DNA of 64,000 nucleotides from an uncultured Tenacibaculum sp. (GCF_947502995.1 NZ_CANNBW010000010.1:62001-126000), one strand, 5' to 3'; shown: positions 25,264-34,312, numbered from the stretch's first letter. The notes: a model not told the origin generated them from the letters alone. Numbers and translations: made by a program.

Positions 25264-27282
25264 ATGATTACCCAACAAACCATAGAAAGAGTTTTCGAAG
25301 CTGCTCGTGTAGAGGAGGTGATAGGTGAGTTTGTACAATTAAAAAAATCAGGAAGTAGTTTTAAAGGATTAAGTCCTTTTACAGATGAAAGAACTCCTTC
25401 CTTTATGGTATCTCCAGTAAAACAAATTTGGAAAGATTTTAGTACAGGAAAAGGAGGAAATTCAATTTCATTCCTTATGGAACACGAACATTTTACTTAT
25501 CCTGAAGCAATACGTTGGCTAGCTAAAAAATATAATATTGAGATAGAGGAGACTGAGCAGAGTGATGAACAAAAAGAGCAAATGAACGAACGAGAAAGTA
25601 TGTTTCTGGTTTCAAAATTTGCAAAAGATTATTTTCATGATGTTTTAATGAATACTCAGAAAGGACGAGCAATCGGACTTTCATATTTTAAAGAACGTGG
25701 TTTTAGAGAAGATACTATAGAAAAGTTCGATTTAGGATATTGTAAAGATGAGTGGGATAACTTCACAAAAGCAGCTTTAGCTAAAGGATACGACTTAAAA
25801 TATTTAAAATCTACTGGGTTAACCATTGTAAAAGAAGGTGGAGAAAAAGTAAGAACTTTCGATAGATTTAAGGGAAGAGTAATGTTTCCAATTCATAGTA
25901 TGTCTGGTAGAATACTTGGTTTTGGAGGTAGAATTTTAACGAACGATAAAAAAGCTGCAAAATATTTAAACTCACCAGAAAGTGATATTTACCATAAGAG
26001 TAAAATACTTTATGGTTTGTATCAAGCAAAGAAAGAAATAGCTAAGCAAGACAATTGTTTTCTAGTAGAAGGATATACTGATGTGATTTCTTTTCATCAA
26101 TCTGGAATTGAGAATGTTGTAGCTTCTTCAGGAACAGCCTTAACTCCAGATCAAATTCGATTGATAAACCGTTTAACTAATAATATTACGGTACTTTTTG
26201 ATGGAGATGCAGCCGGTATTCGAGCTTCTTTACGTGGTATAGATCTTATTCTCGAGCAAGGAATGAATGTAAAAGTGGTTACTTTTCCCGAAGGAGAAGA
26301 TCCAGATAGTTTTGCAAAATCAAATTCCGATGCAGAGCTTAAAAAATATTTAGAGGAAACAGCTCAAGATTTTATTGGTTTTAAAGTTTCCTTATTAATT
26401 AAAGATGCTCAAAACGATCCGGTTAAAAAAGCAGGATTAATTCGAGATATTGTAACAAGTATTTCAAAAATCCCTGATGGGATTCAAAGAGAAGTGTATG
26501 TGCAAGAATGTGCTCGTATTATGGATATTTCAGAGCGAGTACTTTTTAGCGAATTAGCACAGTTAATTAATAGGGGAGGTGGTGAAACTAGAGTAGAAAG
26601 AAACAGAAATCAGGCTTCTGCTAAACCACAAATGCAACCTGTAAGGGAAAGTTCTAAAAAACCTAAAATAGATAGCCTCTTAATTTATGAAAAAGAGATA
26701 ATAAAGATTTTACTTTTACATGGGAATAAAGAGGTAGAATTTATAAACTGGGTAAACGCTCATGATAAATATGGTCGACCTATATTAGAAAAGGAAGAAT
26801 ATATTAATACGGTTTCTAATGAACTATATTTGAATTTACAAGAAGACGAAATAGAGTTCTCTAACGAGGAATTTAGGGAAGTTTATTACGAAATTATACA
26901 TCAGCTCAATCAAGACGAAAAAATCATCATAGATAAGCTTATTGTTAGTGAAAACTCAGATGTAGCTATGCTAGTTACTAACATACTTATGGATGAAGAG
27001 AAATATCAATTAAGCGATTGGAGTAGAAAAGATATTATTCTCAAAGATGAAGATGAAAAGTTACCTAAACTAGTAACTGATGTTATTTTAAATTTGAGAA
27101 GATCTCTAGTAGAAAATAAATTGAGAGATATTATGGAACAGGTTTCTGAAATATCGAATTCATACGAAGAAGAAGAGGGTAATGTTTCTAGTTTGAAAAA
27201 TTTGAATGAACTTAAAGAAGAGGTCGTAAATTATCTTGAACTTAAAAAATTATTGTACGAAAAGCTTAGTAGAGTGATTTAA
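25264..27282 (+). CDS. dnaG: DNA primase with a degenerate zinc-binding site
   Basis: 672 residues. Makes RNA primers at the replication fork. The N-terminal domain aligns with the usual zinc domain (GLSPFTDERTPSFMVSP, then KQIWKDFSTGKGGNSISFLM), but the four expected ligands (Cys, His, Cys, Cys) are Ser37, Thr40, Asp58 and Thr61. The catalytic TOPRIM region is intact: FLVEGYTDVISFHQSG, VVASSGTALT and VLFDGDAAGIRAS. The C-terminal third is the helicase-binding part, joined by a basic linker near residue 445. It stands alone here, downstream of clpPX. Loss of the zinc ligands is, as far as I recall, shared by other flavobacterial primases. Confidence 0.95.
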   Translation: MITQQTIERVFEAARVEEVIGEFVQLKKSGSSFKGLSPFTDERTPSFMVSPVKQIWKDFSTGKGGNSISFLMEHEHFTYPEAIRWLAKKYNIEIEETEQSDEQKEQMNERESMFLVSKFAKDYFHDVLMNTQKGRAIGLSYFKERGFREDTIEKFDLGYCKDEWDNFTKAALAKGYDLKYLKSTGLTIVKEGGEKVRTFDRFKGRVMFPIHSMSGRILGFGGRILTNDKKAAKYLNSPESDIYHKSKILYGLYQAKKEIAKQDNCFLVEGYTDVISFHQSGIENVVASSGTALTPDQIRLINRLTNNITVLFDGDAAGIRASLRGIDLILEQGMNVKVVTFPEGEDPDSFAKSNSDAELKKYLEETAQDFIGFKVSLLIKDAQNDPVKKAGLIRDIVTSISKIPDGIQREVYVQECARIMDISERVLFSELAQLINRGGGETRVERNRNQASAKPQMQPVRESSKKPKIDSLLIYEKEIIKILLLHGNKEVEFINWVNAHDKYGRPILEKEEYINTVSNELYLNLQEDEIEFSNEEFREVYYEIIHQLNQDEKIIIDKLIVSENSDVAMLVTNILMDEEKYQLSDWSRKDIILKDEDEKLPKLVTDVILNLRRSLVENKLRDIMEQVSEISNSYEEEEGNVSSLKNLNELKEEVVNYLELKKLLYEKLSRVI

Positions 27283-27285
27283 CCT

Positions 27286-27315
27286 TTTGATTTTTAACAT
27301 TTTTTTATATATTCG
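27286..27315 (+). promoter_or_regulatory. Possible promoter for the 43-codon ORF (TTTG-18-TATATTCG)
   Basis: TTTG at 27286-27289, 18 bases, TATATTCG at 27308-27315 (7 of 8 to consensus). It starts just after the dnaG stop codon. Confidence 0.4.
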
Positions 27316-27371
27316 TAATCCGAAAGAAAAGAAACAGAAACAAAAAAGAATCAGAAATAAATCTAGAAACT

Positions 27372-27503
27372 ATGAGAAAATTGCTCCAAATTGGTCAATT
27401 GATCGTGTTGTTCATTGAATTACCATTTCAAATTTCAAATGGACACAAGAAAAAAGCGTATAAAAAAATTAAACAATTAATGATTTCAGCTAACTTATTG
27501 TAG
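27372..27503 (+). CDS. Small protein, 43 residues, unknown
   Basis: ATG 27372 to TAG 27503. The product has a hydrophobic first half (MRKLLQIGQLIVLFIELPFQ) and a strongly basic second half (GHKKKAYKKIKQLM), like a small membrane-attached or membrane-active peptide. It has its own possible promoter (27286-27315) and its own terminator (27525-27556), so the locus looks like an independent transcription unit. Alternatively the 200-nt transcript is a non-coding RNA and the frame is chance. No family recognised. Confidence 0.45.
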   Translation: MRKLLQIGQLIVLFIELPFQISNGHKKKAYKKIKQLMISANLL

Positions 27504-27524
27504 TTTGATAATCAGTAAAAAAAC

Positions 27525-27556
27525 AAAAAAACCATATATTTTTATATGGTTTTTTA
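27525..27556. terminator. Terminator between the small ORF and nadE
   Basis: ACCATATA/TATATGGT with loop TTTT, flanked by A and T runs on both sides. It serves the plus-strand small ORF and probably also the minus-strand nadE. Confidence 0.8.
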
Positions 27557-27599
27557 TTTTTATGTGTTTAACTATAGTTAGCTATATGGAAATCAAATT

Positions 27600-28388
27600 C
27601 TATTTTAATTCATTTGGAATTTCACAAACAGGAATTGGAACCATTTTATGTTGATTAATTGTATTTAATCGAATGTAAATACTGAATACTTCTTTTTCTC
27701 TACCAGAAAAATCATCGGCTTTTTTACCTGCATCTTGCATTTTCATTGCCCATTCTAATTCATCATAAGAAGCTCCTATTTGATCTTCATCTGTTCTGCT
27801 GTCACCAAAAAGTCCATCTGTAGGTTGTGCTTTTTGGATAGATTCAGGTACTTTCAAATATTCACCTAAAGCATATACTTCAGATTTTACTAAATCAGCA
27901 ATCGGACTTAAATCTACTCCACCATCACCATATTTCGTAAAGAAACCAACACCAAAATCCTCTACTTTGTTACCTGTTCCAGCTACTAGTAAACCATGTA
28001 AACCAGCAAAATAATATAAAGTAGTCATTCTTAAACGTGCTCGTGTATTTGCCAAAGCTAAATCTAATTGAGCAGATTGTTCAACTTCTGGAGTTACGGT
28101 TTTAAAATCTTCAAAAGTAGATGTTAAATTAACTCTAGCTTCAGAAACATTAGAAAAACGTTCTTTTAATTGTGCAATATGTTCTTGTGCACGGTTTACT
28201 TGGCTTTGTGCTTGGTGAATTGGCATTTCTACACATAAAGTTGGTAATCCTGTACTGGCACATAAAGAAGATGTTACAGCAGAGTCAATTCCTCCAGAAA
28301 CTCCAACTACAAATCCTTTTACTTTTGCATTTTCAGCATAATCTTTTAACCAGTTTGTAATATGTTCAGCAACTTTAGGTGTATTCAT
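27600..28388 (-). CDS. nadE: NH3-dependent NAD+ synthetase
   Basis: 262 residues. Makes NAD+ from deamido-NAD, ATP and ammonia; there is no glutaminase domain, so ammonia is the nitrogen donor. ATP pyrophosphatase P-loop VGVSGGIDSAV at 28-38; GTGNKVEDFGVGFFTKYGDGG and LSPIADLVKSEVYALG are the usual substrate-site motifs, and PTDGLFGDSRTDEDQ follows. Divergent from gldB with 57 bases between starts. Confidence 0.96.
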   Translation of the reverse strand: MNTPKVAEHITNWLKDYAENAKVKGFVVGVSGGIDSAVTSSLCASTGLPTLCVEMPIHQAQSQVNRAQEHIAQLKERFSNVSEARVNLTSTFEDFKTVTPEVEQSAQLDLALANTRARLRMTTLYYFAGLHGLLVAGTGNKVEDFGVGFFTKYGDGGVDLSPIADLVKSEVYALGEYLKVPESIQKAQPTDGLFGDSRTDEDQIGASYDELEWAMKMQDAGKKADDFSGREKEVFSIYIRLNTINQHKMVPIPVCEIPNELK

Positions 28389-28445
28389 GTTATACGATTT
28401 TAGTAAATTCGAAGTTTAATATTTAAACGTAAAGATAGCGATTTC

Positions 28446-29405
28446 ATGCGTAAAATTATATGCCTTTTTATTGTAGGATTCATAATATTATCCTGTAAAA
28501 AAGAAGAAAAATTTAAAGTAGATGTGTCTAAAATTACAGTAGATTCTAAACTATATCGATTTGATATCGATTTTTATACAGCTACTGAAAAAACATTGCC
28601 AAAGGTTAAAGAAAAGTATCCATTACTTTTTCCTCACAATAACGATTCTGTTTGGGTAAATAAAATTCAAAATAAAGATGAACAAGAGCTTTTTACAGAA
28701 GTTCAAAAAAAATATACAGATTTTACATCACAGGTTCAAAAATTAAAATCACTATTTCAGCATGTTAAATATTATAACACAAAGTTTGTAGCACCAGTTG
28801 TAATTACGATGCTAACAAATATAGATTATGATAATAGAGTTGTTTATAATGGTGATTTTATGTTGATTTCTTTAGATTGTTATTTAGGAGCATCGCATGA
28901 GTTTTATAATGATTATCCGCAGTATGTAAAGCAAAATAATACAGAAGATCATATTATAGTAGATGCAGCAAATGCAATAGTTAATGTGCAATTACCACCA
29001 AATACCGAGCGAAGTTTTATTAATAAAATGATTTATGAGGGAAAAAAGTTGTATTTGCTCGATAGATATTTGCCTAATATCTTAGATAAAGAAAAAATAG
29101 GTTACGCATCTGAAAAGTTTGATTGGGCAGTAAATAGTGAAGAAGATATTTGGAAGTATTTTATAGAGCGAGATTTATTATATAGTACTGATAGTAAATT
29201 GAACAAACGCTTTTTAGATATTGCTCCTTTTTCTAAATTTTATTTAGGAGAAGATAATTTATCTCCAGGTAGAATTGGAGCTTGGGTAGGATGGCAAATA
29301 GTTCGTTCTTACATGCGAAATAATGACGTATCTTTGCAGGAACTTTTATCAAAAAGAGGAGACGAAATTTTTAAAAAATCAAAGTACAAACCTAAGCGTA
29401 AATAA
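28446..29405 (+). CDS. gldB: Gliding motility lipoprotein GldB
   Basis: 319 residues. Lipoprotein signal with lipobox FIILSC and acidic/basic residues after the Cys (KKEEK). Matches GldB: FDIDFYTAT near 40-48, FMLISLDCYLGASHEFYNDYP in the middle, and RIGAWVGWQIVRSYM near the C-terminus. Essential in Flavobacterium johnsoniae for gliding, and one of the Gld proteins tied to type IX secretion, though its exact role is unclear. gldC starts on the base after its stop codon. Confidence 0.94.
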   Translation: MRKIICLFIVGFIILSCKKEEKFKVDVSKITVDSKLYRFDIDFYTATEKTLPKVKEKYPLLFPHNNDSVWVNKIQNKDEQELFTEVQKKYTDFTSQVQKLKSLFQHVKYYNTKFVAPVVITMLTNIDYDNRVVYNGDFMLISLDCYLGASHEFYNDYPQYVKQNNTEDHIIVDAANAIVNVQLPPNTERSFINKMIYEGKKLYLLDRYLPNILDKEKIGYASEKFDWAVNSEEDIWKYFIERDLLYSTDSKLNKRFLDIAPFSKFYLGEDNLSPGRIGAWVGWQIVRSYMRNNDVSLQELLSKRGDEIFKKSKYKPKRK

Positions 29406-29744
29406 ATGGCAATAGCACATACTTCTGAAATAAAATTTAAAATAGCATTAGACGAAAATAGAGTTCCTGAAGAGATTACATGGAACGCTGAAGATGGAGG
29501 CATAAAAGAAGCAGAATCTAAAGCTGTTATGTTGTCTGTATGGGATCATAAGAAAAAAGATACATTGCGTATGGATTTATGGACAAAAGATATGCCTGTA
29601 GATGAAATGAAGCAGTTTTTTCATCAAACTTTAGTTTCTATGGCAAATACTTTTGAACGTGCTACAGACGATACAAAAATGAGCGCAACTATGCGTGATT
29701 TCTGTGATTATTTCGCAGAAAAATTAGAACTGATTAAAAAGTAA
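29406..29744 (+). CDS. gldC: Gliding motility protein GldC
   Basis: 112 residues, no signal peptide, probably cytoplasmic. EITWNAEDGG near 22-31, the VMLSVWDHKKKDTLRMDLWT stretch, and the KMSATMRDFCDYFAEKL end are typical of GldC. In F. johnsoniae gldC lies downstream of gldB and improves gliding. Directly abuts gldB; a strong terminator follows. Confidence 0.94.
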   Translation: MAIAHTSEIKFKIALDENRVPEEITWNAEDGGIKEAESKAVMLSVWDHKKKDTLRMDLWTKDMPVDEMKQFFHQTLVSMANTFERATDDTKMSATMRDFCDYFAEKLELIKK

Positions 29745-29770
29745 GTCTTAGACTTAATTTTAAAGTATAT

Positions 29771-29819
29771 AAAGTGCGGATAAACCACATAAAAAGTGTG
29801 GTTTATCCGCACTTTTGTT
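29771..29819 (+). terminator. gldBC terminator with a 19-bp perfect stem
   Basis: Positions 29771-29789 pair perfectly with 29797-29815 around a 7-base loop. The stem (core GTGCGGATAAACCACA) is far longer and more GC-rich than other terminators in the window. Confidence 0.85.
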
Positions 29820-29858
29820 TTGTTATAAATCTATATTTTAGTTGTTATTTAAAAAAAG

Positions 29859-30539
29859 ATGAGAATAAAGTCGTTTTTATACATAGCCTTTTTAATTGGT
29901 TTTTATAAAATTAATGCTCAGAAAACTTTAGAAGGAGTTTATCACAGAGATATTTTGTTTAGTTATGAGAAGTATGAATTTTTTAAAGACGGAGTTTTTA
30001 CCTTTCAAAAAGGTGGTGATTTAGGAGTTTCATTAAAAGGAAAAGGAAATTATAAAATAAAAAATGATAGTCTCTTTTTGAACTATAATTTAACATCACT
30101 TAAAGAGAATAGTTATTTTAAATCGAAAAGTTATTTTAATGAAAAAGATTCAATTACTTTAGAGTTTAAGGTGTATAATCTTAAAGAAAAACCATTAAAA
30201 AATGTAATGATTTATTCTTTAAATGAGGAAAAAGAGTCTGTAGATGCAAGTGAAGATAAAGATGGAAGTAGAATATTAGTTTTTAAAAAAGGAAATTACA
30301 AAGACAAAGTTGAGGTTTTTATAGATGGTGAATTTTTAGGCAGACAAATATTAGTATTAAGAGCTGATAGAAATTATATTTTAGAAGTCTACATGAGCAA
30401 CAGTGAATCACAAGGATTTTATCACCCGAAGGCAATTAAGGGAGATATTCAAACGTATAAAATTTTAAATTTTGAGGATAATTTTATAGAATTAAAAAAT
30501 ACTGAAGTCAATTTTAAACTAATAAAGAATAAGAATTAA
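29859..30539 (+). CDS. Exported protein of unknown function
   Basis: 226 residues with a Sec signal peptide (FLYIAFLIGFYKINAQ). The mature part is beta-rich and lysine-rich: EKYEFFKDGVFTFQKGGD near 37-54 and KGKGNYKIKNDSLFLNY resemble the short lipocalin-like or META-like strands of flavobacterial envelope proteins; the second half (VYNLKEKPLKNVMIYSLN) looks like an immunoglobulin-like, carboxypeptidase-regulatory-like module. No family assigned. Forms a two-gene unit with the next lipoprotein, 12 bases on. Confidence 0.7.
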   Translation: MRIKSFLYIAFLIGFYKINAQKTLEGVYHRDILFSYEKYEFFKDGVFTFQKGGDLGVSLKGKGNYKIKNDSLFLNYNLTSLKENSYFKSKSYFNEKDSITLEFKVYNLKEKPLKNVMIYSLNEEKESVDASEDKDGSRILVFKKGNYKDKVEVFIDGEFLGRQILVLRADRNYILEVYMSNSESQGFYHPKAIKGDIQTYKILNFEDNFIELKNTEVNFKLIKNKN

Positions 30540-30551
30540 AAAATTACAGCT

Positions 30552-30899
30552 ATGAAAAATATAAAGTATTATTTATTGATTATTTTAATTGGGTTTTGTT
30601 TCTCCTGTAAAAATGGTACAACAATACATGTTATTAATGAAAGTGGAAAAACTTTAGGAAATATTAGTATTGAAACAGGTTTTAGGTCAGAGTTATTAGA
30701 AGAAATTAACGAAGGAGAATCACAAAGTTTTTTCATTGATTTTAATGAGCTTAAAACTAAAACTGATGGAATAATGATGTTAAAAACTGATGAAACCTAT
30801 TCTAATCAAATATATTCGTTTGGTTGTTATTCCAGTGGAATTCCTCCAAATAAAGATATTACAGTGATTCTTAAAAAAGATACAGTTGAGATTAAATAA
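30552..30899 (+). CDS. Small lipoprotein of unknown function
   Basis: 115 residues. Lipoprotein signal with lipobox CFSC at 16-19, giving a mature protein of about 97 residues rich in beta strands (IHVINESGKTLGNISIETG). No family recognised. Probably co-transcribed with the preceding gene; the terminator at 30909-30937 follows. Confidence 0.7.
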   Translation: MKNIKYYLLIILIGFCFSCKNGTTIHVINESGKTLGNISIETGFRSELLEEINEGESQSFFIDFNELKTKTDGIMMLKTDETYSNQIYSFGCYSSGIPPNKDITVILKKDTVEIK

Positions 30900-30908
30900 C
30901 TTAATATA

Positions 30909-30937
30909 ATCAAGGACGGTGTTCCTTGATTTTTTTT
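30909..30937 (+). terminator. Terminator overlapping the end of the convergent FolK-dNK gene
   Basis: ATCAAGGA/TCCTTGAT with loop CGGTGT and eight T. The stem also encodes the last codons and stop of the minus-strand gene ending at 30910. Confidence 0.8.
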
Positions 30938-32061
30938 ATGATAGTTTTATAGTCTTCTTTATTTTGTACAAAGTCTAACTCAGAAACATCTATCACTAAA
31001 ATATTTAAATTTTGTTGTGTTTTTATAAAGTTACTGTAACCATCATGAATTTTCTCTAAATAAGAAGCTTCAATATTTTGCTCGTATTCACGCCCACGTT
31101 TTTCAATATTCTGTAATAATCGATCAGTGTTTTGGTATAAATACACATATACATCTGGCTTTACAATTTCCTTATACATTAAATCGAACATTTTTCGATA
31201 TAATTTGTATTCGTCATTTTGTAAAGTAACTTGAGCAAAAATCAATGATTTGAAAATGTAATAATCAGAAATTACAAAGTTTTTAAACAAATCAAATTGA
31301 GCTAAATCATCAGAAAGTTGTTGATAGCGATCAGCCAAAAAACTCATTTCTAAAGGAAAAGCATAACGCTCTTGATCTTCGTAAAATTTTGGTAAAAACG
31401 GGTTGTCAGCAAAACGTTCTAAAACAATTTTAGCATTAAAATCATTAGAAATCATAGTAGCTAAAGTCGTTTTTCCTGCACCAATATTTCCCTCAATAGC
31501 AATGTAATTGTATTGTTCAGAAATAGGAATTGGTCTTTCTAAAACAATATCTAACTGTTTAATTTCAGAAGTATCTGAACATTCTTGTAAACAGTTCACT
31601 ATTTGTTTTTTAGCTATAGGGTGAATTACATTTTTAGCGATTTCAGCAAGCGGAGCTAAGGCAAATTTACGATCCAACATTCTAGGATGTGGAACAATTA
31701 ATTCTTGAGTAAAAATAATTTCATCCTCAAATAATAATATATCCAAATCAATTAATCTATCAGCATAAGAATCAGAAGTTTTTCTAACTCTTCCCAATTC
31801 CTTTTCTATCCATAAGAGTTTCTGAATAAGTTGTTCAGGTGGTAAATAGGTGGAAACTTTAATACAAGTGTTATAAAAATTGTCGCTATCAAATCCCCAA
31901 GAAGCAGTTTCGTAGATAGAAGCAATTTTTAAAATAGAACCGACTTCTTCAGCAATTAAATCAATTGCATTTTGAAGATTTTCAGTCTTATTTCCTTGAT
32001 TAGTACCTAATGATAAATATGTAATACGTTGTATTCTCAATGCCTTTATTTCGTTAGGCAA
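30910..32061 (-). CDS. folK: FolK (HPPK) fused to a deoxynucleoside kinase
   Basis: 383 residues if read from TTG 32061. Residues 12-160 are 6-hydroxymethyl-7,8-dihydropterin pyrophosphokinase of the folate pathway: YLSLGTNQGNK, ASIYETASWGFD, RLIDLDILLFEDEI and PHPRMLDRKFALAPL. Residues 185-383 are a deoxynucleoside kinase: P-loop GNIGAGKTT (191-199), LERFADNPFLP, and the lid RGREYEQNIEASYL. The fusion is common in flavobacteria. There is no in-frame ATG before the FolK motif; an upstream stop lies at 32074-32076. Start is therefore a TTG at 32061 or, giving a more normal N-terminus (MRIQRITYLSLG), at 32040. A separate dNK is encoded at 48087-48701. Confidence 0.92.
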   Translation of the reverse strand: MPNEIKALRIQRITYLSLGTNQGNKTENLQNAIDLIAEEVGSILKIASIYETASWGFDSDNFYNTCIKVSTYLPPEQLIQKLLWIEKELGRVRKTSDSYADRLIDLDILLFEDEIIFTQELIVPHPRMLDRKFALAPLAEIAKNVIHPIAKKQIVNCLQECSDTSEIKQLDIVLERPIPISEQYNYIAIEGNIGAGKTTLATMISNDFNAKIVLERFADNPFLPKFYEDQERYAFPLEMSFLADRYQQLSDDLAQFDLFKNFVISDYYIFKSLIFAQVTLQNDEYKLYRKMFDLMYKEIVKPDVYVYLYQNTDRLLQNIEKRGREYEQNIEASYLEKIHDGYSNFIKTQQNLNILVIDVSELDFVQNKEDYKTIIKKIKEHRP

Positions 32062-32137
32062 AGAAACAAAACCTTATAGGATTAATTTAAATTTTTACGT
32101 TGTTTTTTTGAACAGTATACACTAAAAAAAATATGAC

Positions 32138-32145
32138 TACGTTTG
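32138..32145 (+). promoter_or_regulatory. Promoter -7 box for the beta-helix gene (TACGTTTG)
   Basis: Perfect TAnnTTTG, 24 bases before the ATG at 32170. The nearest TTTG upstream (32107-32110) is 27 bases away, longer than ideal. Confidence 0.45.
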
Positions 32146-32169
32146 CTAGTATAATCAATCCCTAAAATC

Positions 32170-34308
32170 ATGAAAACCAACAAAATTAAACTGCTTTTTG
32201 TATTACTTTTTACCATTCCTAACTTATTGTTATTCGCTCAGAACACATATTATGTTGCAACTAATGGAGATGATAGTAATACAGGAACAGAAAGCAATCC
32301 ATTTAAAACATTTAACAAAGCTGTATCTGTAATGTCTCCTGGTAGTACTTGTATTATTAAAGGAGGTGTTTATGAAGAGCAATTATTTGTAAATAAAAAT
32401 GGATCGGCAGGAAATTATTTGAAATTTAAAGCTGCTGATGGAGAAAATGTAACTATAAAAGCAACTACTTTTATTAATGGCTGGCAATTACATTCAGGAA
32501 ACATTTATAAGACATCTGTAGATATGTCTATTGAAGAAAGATTTAGAAATGTATATCATAACCAAGCTCATATGGATTTGGCGAGATGGCCAAATAATGA
32601 AGATAATAATAGATTTACAGTAGATTGTAAGTTTATAGAGAATGGAGGAAACAACTTTTTTACGTTAACCGAAGTTCCAGATTTTGATTGGACTGGTGGT
32701 TTGGTATATTATATTGGAGGACATTCTGGAACGAGTTGGACTAGAAGAATTACAAGTAGTACAACAACGAGAATTGAACATGGTGGTGTAGATATTACCA
32801 AATGGCCTTTCGATCCTCATAATCCAACTATTTTAAGAAACGGACATAGAGGTCAGTTGTATTTATTTAATAAGCTAGAAGCTTTAGATTATGCCAGAGA
32901 ATGGTATTATGATGAAGGTGCTAAAACATTATATTTTCAAACAGCAGATGGATCAAAACCTAGTGATGATACTGTAGAATATGCCACTCATAAATTTACT
33001 GCAGAATTAAGAGGTGATTATATTAAAATCGAAGGAATTAAGTTTTTCGGAGGAAGTGTAAAAATTAGAGGAGATTTTAATGTTTTTGAAAATAATGAGG
33101 TAATCCATGGAAGTGAAGGTTTCGATAATTTAGCGAGTACATCCGCTGGAGTTGGTGAATCTGCTATTGAAGTTTTAGGTCCTAGTACAATTGTGAGAAA
33201 TTGTAGAATAAATCATAGTTCGGCAAACGGAATTTCAATTCAGAATTGGGCAGGAGCACATAATTCAATTATTGAAAACAATACTATTTCTAACATCGAT
33301 TATCTTGGAATTCATGCTACTCCAATCAGATCTACTGCTAATAACGTAAAAGTATTAAAAAATACAGTTTTTAACTCGGGAAGAGATGGAATCTATGTAA
33401 GCGGAAATACTTGTGAAGTTGCTTATAATGATGTTTCTAAATCACAATTAATTAATGCAGATTCTGGTGTGTTTTACACCGTAGGAAATAATGATTTAAA
33501 AGGAACAGAAGTGCATCATAATTGGTTTCACGATTCTAAACCACCAACTTATGCGGGAACAAAAGCTGCAGGAATTTATTTAGATAATAATAGTAAAGGA
33601 TATGTAGTACATCATAATGTAGTGTGGAATGTGTCTTGGTCTGGTTACCAAGTAAATTGGGCAAATTGGAATTTAGATTTTTTTCATAATACATTATGGA
33701 ATTGTGGTCAAGCAATGGCTTCTTGGGTAAACGGTTACGAACAAAAGAATAACAGAGTTTATAATAACTATTCTAACGTAGGTGATTGGTTTGATGAAAC
33801 TGGTTTTGATGTAAAAGACAATTTAATTACAGCTGCTTCTCCTTTTGTAGATGCTGATGCTCAAAATTTTCTTCCTACTGAAACTGGTTTAGTAGTAGAT
33901 AAAGGTGTGGTGGTTTCTGGTTTTGAAAAATCATTTAACGGAACAGCTCCAGACTTGGGGGCTTATGAGTATAATGGTACTGCTTGGACAGCTGGTGTGA
34001 ATGCTATAGAAGATACAGGAAGTACTTTAAGTTCTGAAGATATCGTTAAAGATGATTCTATTGAAATTATGTATCCGAATCCTGCTCATGATGTATTAAA
34101 TTTGAGTTTTAAGAATTCTCTAGACTTCAGCAATTCATCAATTGAGATTTATTCAATATTAGGAAATAAAGTAAAATCGTTCGATATTGAAAAGAGGGTT
34201 GTTGATGGAAAAGTAACGATACCAATTTCAACTTTAACCACAGGAAATTACCTAGTAAAAGTAATTCTACCAGATGGAATAAGTAATAAGATACTAGTAA
34301 AGAAATAA
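32170..34308 (+). CDS. Secreted right-handed parallel beta-helix protein with T9SS sorting domain
   Basis: 712 residues. Signal peptide (LLFVLLFTIPNLLLFAQ), then YYVATNGDDSNTGTESNPF, the DUF1565-type start seen in many polysaccharide-lyase-like proteins. Residues about 270-560 are beta-helix coils: repeated short Asn- and His-rich turns such as VFENNEV, SIIENNTISN, VLKNTVFNS and GYVVHHNVVWNV. The C-terminal 85 residues (MYPNPAHDVLNLSF to NKILVKK) are a T9SS sorting domain. It is probably exported to the surface or medium and acts on a polysaccharide (inference; catalytic residues cannot be named from sequence alone). No SusC/SusD genes adjoin it. Confidence 0.88.
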   Translation: MKTNKIKLLFVLLFTIPNLLLFAQNTYYVATNGDDSNTGTESNPFKTFNKAVSVMSPGSTCIIKGGVYEEQLFVNKNGSAGNYLKFKAADGENVTIKATTFINGWQLHSGNIYKTSVDMSIEERFRNVYHNQAHMDLARWPNNEDNNRFTVDCKFIENGGNNFFTLTEVPDFDWTGGLVYYIGGHSGTSWTRRITSSTTTRIEHGGVDITKWPFDPHNPTILRNGHRGQLYLFNKLEALDYAREWYYDEGAKTLYFQTADGSKPSDDTVEYATHKFTAELRGDYIKIEGIKFFGGSVKIRGDFNVFENNEVIHGSEGFDNLASTSAGVGESAIEVLGPSTIVRNCRINHSSANGISIQNWAGAHNSIIENNTISNIDYLGIHATPIRSTANNVKVLKNTVFNSGRDGIYVSGNTCEVAYNDVSKSQLINADSGVFYTVGNNDLKGTEVHHNWFHDSKPPTYAGTKAAGIYLDNNSKGYVVHHNVVWNVSWSGYQVNWANWNLDFFHNTLWNCGQAMASWVNGYEQKNNRVYNNYSNVGDWFDETGFDVKDNLITAASPFVDADAQNFLPTETGLVVDKGVVVSGFEKSFNGTAPDLGAYEYNGTAWTAGVNAIEDTGSTLSSEDIVKDDSIEIMYPNPAHDVLNLSFKNSLDFSNSSIEIYSILGNKVKSFDIEKRVVDGKVTIPISTLTTGNYLVKVILPDGISNKILVKK

Positions 34309-34312
34309 GAGC

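Noticed and set aside
30910..32061. FolK-dNK fusion as an assembly artefact
   Set aside because: The frame is continuous, both halves have complete motifs, and the same fusion is known from other flavobacteria.
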